From positions 130,845,199-130,909,198 of the forward strand of contig JAVHZZ010000005.1 in assembly GCA_036250195.1 (NCBI GenBank): a DNA stretch of 64,000 nt, given 5' to 3'. This document shows positions 47,495 to 61,049 of this stretch, piece by piece. Source of the DNA: Mixophyes australis (lineage: Eukaryota > Chordata > Amphibia > Anura > Limnodynastidae). Under the pieces are notes generated by a model that ran no database searches, had not been told where the DNA came from, and saw only the letters and a program-made list of their open reading frames with translations. The position numbers were made by a program, and so were the translations under genes. The stretch's first letter is position 1; every line of letters starts with the position of its first letter.

Positions 47495-50400
47495 TTGTTT
47501 CCAAGAGAAAGGGAGACAGGAGTGTAAAAAAGCGTTGTTTTTGGACGCCAATGAAGAAATGACTGTTTTGCGATTTCTCTTGCTCAGAAAGACTTAGAAA
47601 GTTGATAATTGTGGGCAATGTTAGAAATGTCATGAGAAACAAGAATTATGTAAAAGAATTGATGTAAGTCATTGTTTCCAAGAGAAAGGGAGACAGGAGG
47701 TAAAATAGCGTTGTTTTTGGACGGCAATGAAGAAATGACTCTTTTGCGATTTCTCTTGCTCAGAAAGACTTGGAAAGTTGATAATTGTGGGCATCGTTAG
47801 AAATGTCATGAGAAACAAGAATTATGTAAAAGAATTGATGTAAGTCATTGTTTCCAAGAGAAAGGGAGACCGGAGTGTAAAAAAGCGTTGTTTTTGGACG
47901 CCAATGAAGAAATGACTATGTTTTGCGATTTCTCTTGCTCAGAAAGACTTAGAAAGTTGATAATTGTGGGCAATGTTAGAAATGTCATGAGAAACAAGAA
48001 TTATGTAAAAGAATTGATGTAAGTCATTGTTTCCAAGAGAAAGGGAGACAGGAGTGTAAAAAAGCGTTGTTTTTGGACGGCAATGAAGAAATGACTGTTT
48101 TACGATTTCTCTTGCTCAGAAAGACTTAGAAAGTTGATAATTGTGGGCAATGTTAGAAATGTCATGAGAAACAAGAATTATGTAAAAGAATTGATGTAAG
48201 TCATTGTTTCCAAGAGAAAGGGAGACCGGAGTGTAAAAAAGCGTTGTTTTTGGACGGCAATGAAGAAATGACTGTTTTGCGATTTCTCTTGCTCAGAAAG
48301 ACTTAGAAAGTTGATAATTGTGGGCAATGTTAGAAATGTCATGAGAAACAAGAATTATGTAAAAGGATTGATGTAAGTCATTGTTTCCAAGAGAAAGAGA
48401 GACAGGAGTGTAAAAAAGCGTTGTTTTTGGACGCCAATGAAGAAATGACTGTTTTGCGATTTCTCTTGCTCAGAAAGACTTAGAAAGTTGATAATTGTGG
48501 GCAATGTTAGAAATGTCATGAGAAACAAGAATTATGTAAAAGAATTGATGTAAGTCATTGTTTCCAAGAGAAAGGGAGACAGGAGTGTAAAAAAGCGTTG
48601 TTTTTGGACAGCAATGAAGAAATGACTATGTTTTGCGATTTCTCCTGCTCAGAAAGACTTATAAAGTTGATAATTGTGGGCAATGTTAGAAATGTCATGA
48701 GAAACAAGAATTATGTAAAAGAATTGATGTAAGTCATTGTTTCCAAGAGAAAGGGAGACCGGAGTGTAAAAAAGCGTTGTTTTTAGACGGCAATGAAGAA
48801 ATGACTATGTTTTGCGATTTCTCCTGCTCAGAAAGACTTAGAAAGTTGATAATTGTGGGCAAGGTTAGAAATGTCATGAGAAACAAGATTTATGTAAAAG
48901 AATTGATGTAAGTCATTGTTTTCAAGAGAAAGGGAGACAGGAGTGTAAAAAAGCGTTGTTTTTGGACGCCAATGAAGAAATGACTATGTTTTGCGATTTC
49001 TTCTGCTCAGAAAGACTTAGAAAGTTGATAATTGTGGGCAATGTAAGAAATGTCATGAGAAACAAGAATTATGTAAAAGAATTGATGTAAGTCATTGTTT
49101 CCAAGAGAAAGGGAGACAGGAGTGTAAAAAAGCGTTGTTTTTGGACGGCAATGAAGAAATGACTATGTTTTGCGATTTCTCCTGCTCAGAAAGACTTAGA
49201 AAGTTGATAATTGTGGGCAATGTTAGAAATGTCATGAGAAACAAGAATTATGTAAAAGAATTGATGTAAGTCATTGTTTCCAAGAGAAAAGGAGACAGGA
49301 GTGTAAAAAAGCGTTGTTTTTGGACGGCAATGAAGAAATGACTATGTTTTGCGATTTCTCCTGCTCAGAAAGACTTAGAAAGTTGATAATTGTGGGCAAT
49401 GTAAGAAATGTCATGAGAAACAAGAATTATGCAAAAGAATTGATGTAAGTCATTGTTTCCAAGAGAAAGGGAGACAGGAGTGTAAAAAAGCGTTGTTTTT
49501 GGACGCCAATGAAGAAATGACTGTTTTGCGATTTCTCCTGCTCAGAAAGACTTAGAAAGTTGATAATTGTGGGCAATGTTAGAAATGTCATGAGAAACAA
49601 GAATTATGTAAAAGAATTGATGTAAGTCATTGTTTCCAAGAGAAAGGGAGACAGGAGTGTAAAAAAGCGTTGTTTTTGGACGGCAATGAAGAAATGACTG
49701 TTTTGCGATTTCTCTTGCTCAGAAAGACTTAGAAAGTTGATAATTGTGGGCAATGTTAGAAATGTCATGAGAAACAAGAATTATGTAAAAGAATTGATGT
49801 AAGTCATTGTTTCCAAGAGAAAGGGAGACAGGAGTGTAAAAAAGCGTTGTTTTTGGACAGCAATGAAGAAATGACTATGTTTTGCGATTTCTCCTGCTCA
49901 GAAAGACTTATAAAGTTGATAATTGTGGGCAATGTTAGAAATGTCATGAGAAACAAGAATTATGTAAAAGAATTGATGTAAGTCATTGTTTCCAAGAGAA
50001 AGGGAGACCGGAGTGTAAAAAAGCGTTGTTTTTAGACGGTTATGAAGAAATGACTGTTTTGCGATTTCTCTTGCTCAGAAAGACTTAGAAAGTTGATAAT
50101 TGTGGGCAATGTTAGAAATGTCATGAGAAACAAGAATTATGTAAAAGAATTGATGTAAGTCATTGTTTCCAAGAGAAAGGGAGACAGGAGTGTAAAAAAG
50201 CGTTGTTTTTGGACGGCAATGAAGAAATGACTTTGTTTTGCGATTTCTCCTGCTCAGAAAGACTTAGAAAGTTGATAATTGTGGGCAATGTTAGAAATTT
50301 CATGAGAAACAAGATTTATGTAAAAGAATTGATGTAAGTCATTGTTTCCAAGAGAAAGGAAGACAGGAGTGTAAAAAAGCGTTGTTTTTGGACGCCAATG

Positions 50401-50878
50401 AAGAAATGACTATGTTTTGCGATTTCTCCTGCTCAGAAAGACTTAGAAAGTTGATAATTGTGGGCAATGTAAGAAATGTCATGAGAAACAAGAATTATGT
50501 AAAAGAATTGATGTAAGTCATTGTTTCCAAGAGAAAGGGAGACAGGAGTGTAAAAAAGCGTTGTTTTTGGACGGCAATGAAGAAATGACTATGTTTTGCG
50601 ATTTCTCCTGCTCAGAAAGACTTAGAAAGTTGATAATTGTGGGCAATGTAAGAAATGTCATGAGAAACAATAATTATGTAAAAGAATTGATGTAAGTCAT
50701 TGTTTCCAAGAGAAAGGGAGACAGGAGTGTAAAAAAGCGTTGTTTTTGAACGGCAATGAAGACATGACTATGTTTTGCGATTTCTCCTGCTCAGAAAGAC
50801 TTAGAAAGTTGATAATTGTGGGCAATGTTAGAAATGTCATGAGAAACAAGAATTATGTAAAAGAATTGATGTAAGTCA
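47495..50878 (+). repeat. Large HOR block, copy A, part 2
   Basis: C7 H Q V, a C24 177-mer, L S B, Ca with GTTTTCAAG (48916), a plain monomer, J, a 177-mer with CTCCTGCTC (49453), a 177-mer, S, T' with GGTTATG (49986), F with GACTTTG (50163), Ca with AAAGGAAGAC (50342), N, and A2 with GAAGACATG (50700). From 47999 the block recurs exactly 13023 bp downstream with all these rare marks. Confidence 0.9.
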
Positions 50879-53800
50879 TTGTTTCCAAGAGAAAGGGAGA
50901 CAGGAGTGTAAAAAAGCGTTGTTTTTGGACGGCAATGAAGAAATGACTATGTTTTGCGATTTCTCCTGCTCAGAAAGACTTTGAAAGTTGATAATTGTGG
51001 GCAATGTTAGAAATGTCATGAGAAACAAGAATTATGTAAAAGAATTGATGTAAGTCATTGTTTCCAAGAGAAAGGGAGACCGGAGTGTAAAAAAGCATTG
51101 TTTTTGGACGCCAATGAAGAAATGACTATGTTTTGCGATTTCTCTTGCTCAGAAAGACTTAGAAAGTTGATAATTGTGGGCAATGTTAGGAAATGTCATG
51201 AGAAACAAGAATTATGTAAAAGAATTGATGTAAGTCATTGTTTCCAAGAGAAAGGGAGACCGGAGTGTAAAAAAGCGATGTTTTTGGACGGCAATGAAGA
51301 AATGACTGTTTTGCGATTTCTATTGCTCAGAAAGACTTAGAAAGTTGATAATTGTGGGCAATGTTAGAAATGTCATGAGAAACAAGAATTATGTAAAAGG
51401 ATTGATGTAAGTCATTGTTTCCAAGAGAAAGAGAGACAGGAGTGTAAAAAAGCGTTGTTTTTGGACGCCAATGAAGAAATGACTGTTTTGCGATTTCTCT
51501 TGCTCAGAAAGACTTAAAAAGTTGATAATTGTGGGCAATGTTAGAAATGTCATGAGAAACAAGAATTATGTAAAAGAATTGATGTAAGTCATTGTTTCCA
51601 AGAGAAAGGGAGACAGGAGTGTAAAAAAGCGTTGTTTTTAGACGGCAATGAAGAAATGACTGTTTTGCGATTTCTCTTGCTCAGAAAGACTTAGAAAGTT
51701 GATAATTGTGGGCACTGTTAGAAATGTCATGAGAAACAAGAATTATGTAAAAGAATTGATGTAAGTCATTGTTTCCAAGAGAAAGGGAGACCGGAGTGTA
51801 AAAAAGCGTTGTTTTTAGACGGCAATGAAGAAATGACTGTTTTGCGATTTCTCTTGCTCAGAAAGACTTAGAAAGTTGATAATTGTGGGCAATGTTAGAA
51901 ATGTCATGAGAAACAAGAATTATGTAAAAGAATTGATGTAAGTCATTGTTTCCAAGAGAAAGGGAGACAGGAGTGTAAAAAAGCGTTGTTTTTGTACGCC
52001 AATGAAGAAATGACTATGTTTTGCGATTTCTCCTGCACAGAAAGACTTAGAAAGTTGATAATTGTGGGCAATGTAAGAAATGTCATGAGAAACAATAATT
52101 ATGTAAAAGAATTGATGTAAGTCATTGTTTCCAAGAGAAAGGGAGACAGGAGTGTAAAAAAGCGTTGTTTTTGAACGGCAATGAAGAAATGACTATGTTT
52201 TGCGATTTCTCCTGCTCAGAAATACTTAGAAAGTTGATAATTGTGGGCAATGTTAGAAATGTCATGAGAAACAAGAATTATGTAAAAGAATTGATGTAAG
52301 TCATTGTTTCCAAGAGAAAGGGAGACAGGAGTGTAAAAAAGCGTTGTTTTTGGACGGCAATGAAGAAATGACTATGTTTTGCGATTTCTCCTGCTCAGAA
52401 AGACTTAGAAAGTTGATAATTGTGGGCAATGTTAGAAATGTCATGAGAAACAAGAATTATGTAAAAGAATTGATGTAAGTCATTGTTTCCAAGAGAAAAG
52501 GAGACAGGAGTGTAAAAAAGCGTTGTTTTTGGACGGCAATGAAGAAATGACTATGTTTTGCGATTTCTCCTGCTCAGAAAGACTTAGAAAGTTGATAATT
52601 GTGGGCAATGTAAGAAATGTCATGAGAAACAAGAATTATGTAAAAGAATTGATGTAAGTCATTGTTTCCAAGAGAAAGGGAGACAGGAGTGTAAAAAAGC
52701 GTTGTTTTTGGACGCCAATGAAGAAATGACTGTTTTGCGATTTCTCTTGCTCAGAAAGACTTAGAAAGTTGATAATTGTGGGCAATGTTAGAAATGTCAT
52801 GAGAAACAAGAATTATGTAAAAGAATTGATGTAAGTCATTGTTTCCAAGAGAAAGGGAGACAGGAGTGTAAAAAAGCGTTGTTTTTGGACGGCAATGAAG
52901 AAATGACTATGTTTTGCGATTTCTCTTGCTCAGAAAGACTTAGAAAGTTGATAATTGTGGGCAATGTTAGAAATGTCATGAGAAACAAGAATTATGTAAA
53001 AGAATTGATGTAAGTCATTGTTTCCAAGAGAAAGGGAGACAGGAGTGTAAAAAAGCGTTGTTTTTGGACGGCAATGAAGAAATGACTGTTTTGCGATTTC
53101 TCTTGCTCAGAAAGACTTAGAAAGTTGATAATTGTGGGCAATGTTAGAAATGTCATGAGAAACAAGAATTATGTAAAAGAATTGATGTAAGTCATTGTTT
53201 CCAAGAGAAAGGGAGACAGGAGTGTAAAAAAGCGTTGTTTTTGGACAGCAATGAAGAAATGACTATGTTTTGCGATTTCTCCTGCTCAGAAAGACTTATA
53301 AAGTTGATAATTGTGGGCAATGTTAGAAATGTCATGAGAAACAAGAATTATGTAAAAGAATTAATGTAAGTCATTGTTTCCAAGAGAAAGGGAGACCGGA
53401 GTGTAAAAAAGCGTTGTTTTTAGACGGCAATGAAGAAATGACTGTTTTGCGATTTCTCTTGCTCAGAAAGACTTAGAAAGTTGATAATTGTGGGCAATGT
53501 TAGAAATGTCATGAGAAACAAGAATTATGTAAAAGAATTGATGTAAGTCATTGTTTCCAAGAGAAAGGGAGACAGGAGTGTAAAAAAGCGTTGTTTTTGG
53601 ACGCCAATGAAGAAATGACTATGTTTTGCGATTTCTCCTGCTCAGAAAGACTTAGAAAGTTGATAATTGTGGGCAATGTAAGAAATGTCATGAGAAACAA
53701 GAATTATGTAAAAGAATTGATGTAAGTCATTGTTTCCAAGAGAAAGGGAGACAGGAGTGTAAAAAAGCGTTGTTTTTGGACGGCAATGAAGAAATGACTA

Positions 53801-56800
53801 TGTTTTGCGATTTCTCCTGCTCAGAAAGACTTAGAAAGTTGATAATTGTGGGCAATGTAAGAAATGTCATGAGAAACAAGAATTATGTAAAAGAATTGAT
53901 GTAAGTCATTGTTTCCAAGAGAAAGGGAGACAGGAGTGTAAAAAAGCGTTGTTTTTGGACGCCAATGAAGAAATGACTGTTTTGCGATTTCTCTTGCTCA
54001 GAAAGACTTAGAAAGTTGATAATTGTGGGCAATGTTAGAAATGTCATGAGAAACAAGAATTATGTAAAAGAATTGATGTAAGTCATTGTTTCCAAGAGAA
54101 AGGGAGACCGGAGTGTAAAAAAGCGTTGTTTTTGGACGGCAATGAAGAAATGACTGTTTTGCGATTTCTCTTGCTCAGAAAGACTTAGAAAGTTGATAAT
54201 TGTGGGCAATGTTAGAAATGTCATGAGAAACAAGAATTATGTAAAAGAATTGATGTAAGTCATTGTTTCCAAGAGAAAGGGAGACAGGAGTGTAAAAAAG
54301 CGTTGTTTTTGGACGGCAATGAAGAAATGACTATGTTTTGCGATTTCTCCTGCTCAGAAAGACTTAGAAAGTTGATAATTGTGGGCAATGTTAGAAATGT
54401 CATGAGAAACAAGAATTATGTAAAAGAATTGATGTAAGTCATTGTTTCCAAGAGAAAGGGAGACCGGAGTGTAAAAAAGCGTTGTTTTTGGACGGCAATG
54501 AAGAAATGACTCTGTTTTGCGATTTCTCCTGCTCAGAAAGACTTAGAAAATTGATAATTGTGGGCAATGTAAGAAATGTCATGAGAAACAAGAATTATGT
54601 AAAAGAATTGATGTAAGTCATTGTTTCCAAGAGAAAGGGAGACAGGAGTGTAAAAAAGCGTTGTTTTTGGACGCCGATGAAGAAATGACTATGTTTTACG
54701 ATTTCTCTTGCTCAGAAAGACTTAGAAAGTTGATAATTGTGGGCAATGTTAGAAATGTCATGAGAAACAAGAATTATGTAAAAGAATTTATGTAAGTCAT
54801 TGTTTCCAAGAGAAAGGGAGACAGGAGTGTAAAAAAGCGTTGTTTTCGGACGGCAATGAAGAAATGACTATGTTTTGCGATTTCTCCTGCTCAGAAAGAC
54901 TTAGAAAGTTGATAATTGTGGGCAATGTAAGAAATGTCATGAGAAACAAGAATTATGTAAAAGAATTGATGTAAGTCATTGTTTCCAAGAGAAAGGGAGA
55001 CCGGAGTGTAAAAAAGTGTTGTTTTTGGACGGCAATGAAGAAATGACTGTTTTGCGATTTCTCTTGCTCAGAAAGACTTAGAAAGTTGATAATTGTGGGC
55101 AATGTTAGAAATGTCATGAGAAACAAGAATTATGTGAAAGAATTGATGTAAGTCATTGTTTCCAAGAGAAAGGGAGACCGGAGTGTAAAAAAGCGTTGTT
55201 TTTGGACGGCAATGAAGAAATGACTGTTTTGCGATTTCTCTTGCTCAGAAAGACTTAGAAAGTTGATAATTGTGGGCAATGTTAGAAATGTCATGAGAAA
55301 CAAGAATTATGTAAAAGAATTGATGTAAGTCATTGTTTCCAAGAGAAAGGGAGACAGGAGTGTAAAAAAGCGTTGTTTTTGGACAGCAATGAAGAAATTA
55401 CTATGTTTTGCGATTTCTCCTGCTCAGAAAGACTTATAAAGTTGATAATTGTGGGCAATGTTAGAAATGTCATGAGAAACAAGAATTATGTAAAAGAATT
55501 GATGTAAGTCATTGTTTCCAAGAGAAAGGGAGACGGGAGTGTAAAAAAGCGTTGTTTTTAGACGGCAATGAAGAAATGACTGTTTTGCGATTTCTCTTGC
55601 TCAGAAAGACTTAGAAAGTTGATAATTGTGGGCAATGTTAGAAATGTCATGAGAAACAAGAATTATGTAAAAGAATTGATGTAAGTCATTGTTTCCAAGA
55701 GAAAGGGAGACCGGAGTGTAAAAAAGCGTTGTTTTTGGACGGCAATGAAGAAATGACAATGTTTTGCGATTTCTCCTGCTCAGAAAGACTTAGAAAGTTG
55801 ATAATTGTGGGCAAGGTTAGAAATGTCATGAGAAACAAGATTTATGTAAAAGAATTGATGTAAGTCATTGTTTCCAAGCGAAAGGGAGACAGGAGTGTAA
55901 AAAAGCGTTGTTTTTGGACGCCAATGAAGAAATGACTATGTTTTGCGATTTCTCCTGCTCAGAAAGACTTAGAAAGTTGATAATTGTGGGCAATGTTAGA
56001 AATGTCATGAGAAACAAGAATTATGTAAAAGAATTGATGTAAGTCATTGTTTCCAAGAGAAAAGGAGACAGGAGTGTAAAAAAGCGTTGTTTTTGGACGG
56101 CAATGAAGAAATGACTATGTTTTGCGATTTCTCCTGCTCAGAAAGACTTAGAAAGTTGATAATTGTGGGCAATGTAAGAAATGTCTTGAGAAACAAGAAT
56201 TATGTAAAAGAATTGATGTAAGTCATTGTTTCCAAGAGAAAGGGAGACAGGAGTGTAAAAAAGCGTTGTTTTTGGACGCCAATGAAGAAATGACTGTTTT
56301 GCGATTTCTCTTGCTCAGAAAGACTTAGAAAGTTGATAATTGTGGGCAATGTTAGAAATGTCATGAGAAACAAGAATTATGTAAAAGAATTGATGTAAGT
56401 CATTGTTTCCAAGAGAAAGGGAGACCGGAGTGTAAAAAAGCGTTGTTTTTGGACGGCAATGAAGAAATGACTATGTTTTGCGATTTCTCTTGCTCAGAAA
56501 GACTTAGAAAGTTGATAATTGTGGGCAATGTTAGAAATGTCATGAGAAACAAGAATTATGTAAAAGAATTGATGTAAGTCATTGTTTCCAAGAGAAAGGG
56601 AGACAGGAGTGTAAAAAAAGCGTTGTTTTTGGACGGCAATGAAGAAATGACTGTTTTGCGATTTCTCTTGCTCAGAAAGACTTAGAAAGTTGATAATTGT
56701 GGGCAATGTTAGAAATGTCATGAGAAACAAGAATTATGTAAAAGAATTGATGTAAGTCATTGTTTCCAAGAGAAAGGGCGACAGGAGTGTAAAAAAGCGT

Positions 56801-57652
56801 TGTTTTTGGACAGCAATGAAGAAATGACTATGTTTTGCGATTTCTCCTGCTCAGAAAGACTTATAAAGTTGATAATTGTGGGCAATGTTAGAAATGTCAT
56901 GAGAAACAAGAATTATGTAAAAGAATTAATGTAAGTCATTGTTTCCAAGAGAAAGGGAGACCGGAGTGTAAAAAAGCGTTGTTTTTAGACGGCAATGAAG
57001 AAATGACTGTTTTGCGATTTCTCTTGATCAGAAAGACTTAGAAAGTTGATAATTGTGGGCAATGTTAGAAATGTCATGAGAAACAAGAATTATGTAAAAG
57101 AATTGATGTAAGTCATTGTTTCCAAGAGAAAGGGAGACAGGAGTGTAAAAAAGCGTTGTTTTTGGACGGCAATGAAGAAATGACTATATTTTGCGATTTC
57201 TCCTGCTCAGAAAGACTTAGAAAGTTGATAATTGTGGGTAATGTTAGAAATTTCATGAGAAACAAGATTTATGTAAAAGAATTGATGTAAGTCATTGTTT
57301 CCAAGAGAAAGGGAGACAGGAGTGTAAAAAAGCGTTGTTTTTGGACGCCAATGAAGAAATGACTATGTTTTGCGATTTCTCCTGCTCAGAAAGACTTAGA
57401 AAGTTGATAATTGTGGGCAATGTAAGAAATGTCATGAGAAACAAGAATTATGTAAAAGAATTGATGTAAGTCATTGTTTCCAAGAGAAAGGGAGACCGGA
57501 GTGTAAAAAAGCGTTGTTTTTGGACGCCGATGAAGAAATGACTATGTTTTGCGATTTCTCCTGCTCAGAAAGACTTAGAAAGTTGATAATTGTGGGCAAT
57601 GTAAGAAATGTCATGAGAAACAAGAATTATGTAAAAGAATTGATGTAAGTCA
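50879..57652 (+). repeat. Less homogenised stretch rich in private variants
   Basis: About 38 monomers with many single-copy changes: GTTAGGAAATG (51186), GTACGCC (51994), CCGATGAAG (54674), TTTTCGG (54844), GTGAAAG (55135), AAGCGAAAG (55877), GTCTTGAG (56185) and TTGATCAG (57024). Even so, 52304-53550 recurs at 55868-57115 at an offset of 3564-3565 bp (monomer order, J, C7, a T88 179-mer, a 177-mer, S ending ATTAATG, T'); the extra base is a seven-A run at 56613-56619. There is no gene and no foreign DNA. Confidence 0.85.
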
Positions 57653-60600
57653 TTGTTTCCAAGAGAAAAGGAGACAGGAGTGTAAAAAAGCGTTGTTTTT
57701 GGACGGCAATGAAGAAATGACTATGTTTTGCGATTTCTCCTGCTCAGAAAGACATAGAAAGTTGATAATTGTGGGCAATGTTAGAAATGTCATGAGAAAC
57801 AAGAATTATGTAAAAGAATTGATGTAAGTCATTGTTTCCAAGAGAAAGGGAGACCGGAGTGTAAAAAAGCGTTGTTTTTGGACGGCAATGAAGAAATGAC
57901 TATGTTTTGCGATTTCTCCTGCTCAAAAAGACTTAGAAAGTTGATAATTGTGGGCAATGTTAGAAATGTCATGAGAAACAAGAATTATGTAAAAGAATTG
58001 ATGTAAGTCATTGTTTCCAAGAGAAAGGGAGACGGGAGTGTAAAAAAGCGTTGTTTTTAGACGGCAATGAAGAAATGACTGTTTTGCGATTTCTCTTGCT
58101 CAGAAAGACTTAGAAAGTTGATAATTGTGGGCAATGTTAGAAATGTCATGAGAAACAAGAATTATGTAAAAGAATTGATGTAAGTCATTGTTTCCAAGAG
58201 AAAGGGAGACAGGAGTGTAAAAAAGCGTTGTTTTTGGACGGCAATGAAGAAATGACTATGTTTTGCGATTTCTCCTGCTCAGAAAGACTTAGAAAGTTGA
58301 TAATTGTGGGCAATGTTAGAAATTTCATGAGAAACAAGATTTATGTAAAAGAATTGATGTAAGTCATTGTTTCCAAGAGAAAGGGAGACAGGAGTGTAAA
58401 AAAGCGTTGTTTTTGGACGCCAATGAAGAAATGACTATGTTTTGCGATTTCTCCTGCTCAGAAAGACTTAGAAAGTTGATAATTGTGGGCAATGTAAGAA
58501 ATGTCATGAGAAACAAGAATTATGTAAAAGAATTGATGTAAGTCATTGTTTCCAAGAGAAAGGGAGACAGGAGTGTAAAAAAGCGTTGTTTTTGGACGGC
58601 AATGAAGAAATGACTATGTTTTGCGATTTCTCCTGCTCAGAAAGACTTAGAAAGTTGATAATTGTGGGCAATGTAAGAAATGTCATGAGAAACAATAATT
58701 ATGTAAAAGAATTGATGTAAGTCATTGTTTCCAAGAGAAAGGGAGACAGGAGTGTAAAAAAGCGTTGTTTTTGAACAGCAATGAAGAAATGACTATGTTT
58801 TGCGATTTCTCCTGCTCAGAAAGACTTAGAAAGTTGATAATTGTGGGCAATGTTAGAAATGTCATGAGAAACAAGAATTATCTAAAAGAATTGATGTAAG
58901 TCATTGTTTCCAAGAGAAAGGGAGACCGGAGTGTAAAAAAGCGTTGTTTTTAGACGGCAATAAAGAAATGACTGTTTTGCGATTTCTCTTGCTCAGAAAG
59001 ACTTAGAAAGTTGATAATTGTGGGCAATGTTAGAAATGTCATGAGAAACAAGAATTATGTAAAAGAATTGATGTAAGTCATTGTTTCCAAGAGAAAGGGA
59101 GACAGGAGTGTAAAAAAGCGTTGTTTTTGGACGGCAATGAAGAAATGACTATGTTTTGCGATTTCTCCTGCTCAGAAAGACTTAGAAAGTTGATAATTGT
59201 GGGCAATGTTAGAAATTTCATGAGAAACAAGATTTATGTAAAAGAATTGATGTAAGTCATTGTTTCCAAGAGAAAGGGAGACAGGAGTGTAAAAAAGCGT
59301 TGTTTTTGGACGCCAATGAAGAAATGACTATGTTTTGCGATTTCTCCTGCTCAGAAAGACTTAGAAAGTTGATAATTGTGGGCAATGTAAGAAATGTCAT
59401 GAGAAACAAGAATTATGTAAAAGAATTGATGTAAGTCATTGTTTCCAAGAGAAAGGGAGACAGGAGTGTAAAAAAGCGTTGTTTTTGGACGGCAATGAAG
59501 AAATGACTATGTTTTGCGATTTCTCCTGCTCAGAAAGACTTAGAAAGTTGATAATTGTGGGCAATGTAAGAAATGTCATGAGAAACAAGAATTATGTAAA
59601 AGAATGGATGCAAGTCATTGTTTCCAAGAGAAAGGGAGACAGGAGTGTAAAAAAGCGTTGTTTTTGGACGCCAATGAAGAAATGACTATGTTTTGCGATT
59701 TCTCCTGCTCAGAAAGACTTAGAAAGTTGATAATTGTGGGCAATGTAAGAAATGTCATGAGAAACAAGAATTATGTAAAAGAATTGATGTAAGTCATTGT
59801 TTCCAAGAGAAAGGGAGACCGGAGTGTAAAAAAGCGTTGTTTTTAGACGGCAATGAAGAAATGACTATGTTTTGCGATTTCTCCTGCTCAGAAAGACTTA
59901 GAAAGTTGATAATTGTGGGCAATGTAAGAAATGTCATGAGAAACAAGAATTATGTAAAAGAATTGATGTAAGTCATTGTTTCCAAGAGAAAGGGAGACAG
60001 GAGTGTAAAAAAGCGTATTTTTTGGACGGTAATGAAGAAATGACTATGTTTTGCGATTTCTCCTGCTCAGAAAGACTTAGAAAGTTGATAATTGTGTAAG
60101 AAATGTAAGAAATGTCATGAGAGACAAGAATTATGTAAAAGAATTGCTGTAAGTCATTGTTTCCAAGAGAAAGGGAGACAGGAGTGTAAAAAAGCGTTGT
60201 TTTTGGACGCCAATGAAGAAATGACTGTTTTGCGATTTCTCTTGCTCAGAAAGACTTAGAAAGTTTATAATTGTGGGCAATGTAAGAAATGTCATGAGAA
60301 ACAATAATTATGTAAAAGAATTGATGTAAGTCATTGTTTCCAAGAGAAAGGGAGACAGGAGTGTAAAAAAGCGTTGTTTTTGAACGGAAATGAAGAAATG
60401 ACTATGTTTTGCGATTTCTCCTGCTCAGAAAGACTTAGAAAGTTGATAATTGTGGGCAATGTTAGAAATGTCATGAGAAACAAGAATTATGTAAAAGAAT
60501 TGATGCAAGTCATTGTTTCCAAGAGAAAGGGAGACAGGAGTGTAAAAAAGCGTTGTTTTTGGACGCCAATGAAGAAATGACTATGTTTTGCGATTTCTCC

Positions 60601-61049
60601 TGCTCAGAAAGACTTAGAAAGTTGATAATTGTGGGCAATGTAAGAAATGTCATGAGAAACAAGAATTATGTAAAAGAATTGATGTAAGTCATTGTTTCCA
60701 AGAGAAAGGGAGACCGGAGTGTAAAAAAGCGTTGTTTTTAGACGGCAATGAAGAAATGACTATGTTTTGCGATTTCTCCTGCTCAGAAAGACTTAGAAAG
60801 TTGATAATTGTGGGCAATGTAAGAAATGTCATGAGAAACAAGAATTATGTAAAAGAATTGATGTAAGTCATTGTTTCCAAGAGAAAGGGAGACAGGAGTG
60901 TAAAAAAGCGTTGTTTTTGGACGGCAATGAAGAAATGACTATGTTTTGCGATTTCTCCTGCTCAGAAAGACTTAGAAAGTTGATAATTGTGGGCAATGTA
61001 AGAAATGTCATGAGAAACAATAATTATGTAAAAGAATTGATGTAAGTCA
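57653..61049 (+). repeat. Large HOR block, copy B, part 1
   Basis: J P Tg F Ca N A' K F Ca W Ca R G2, C7/N hybrid, A3 Ca R N. J and P match 43022-43379 at an offset of 14631 bp. Tg onward matches 43738-46776 at 14273 bp, so U and S (358 bp) are missing here. The marks used are GACATAG (57752), GACGGG (58031), CAATAAAG (58957), W (59439), G2 (59976), the AGTTTATAATT change in the hybrid, and A3 (60334). Confidence 0.9.

Noticed and set aside
51098..51340. 80-codon frame on the + strand
   Set aside because: It arises because one extra base (GTTAGGAAATG near 51186) joins two frames of adjacent monomers. It starts at TTG and the end is a different frame of the same repeat.
56494..56730. 78-codon frame on the - strand
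   Set aside because: It is the antisense of two monomers, starts at TTG, and depends on the seven-A run at 56613-56619 keeping the frame. Nothing suggests a protein.
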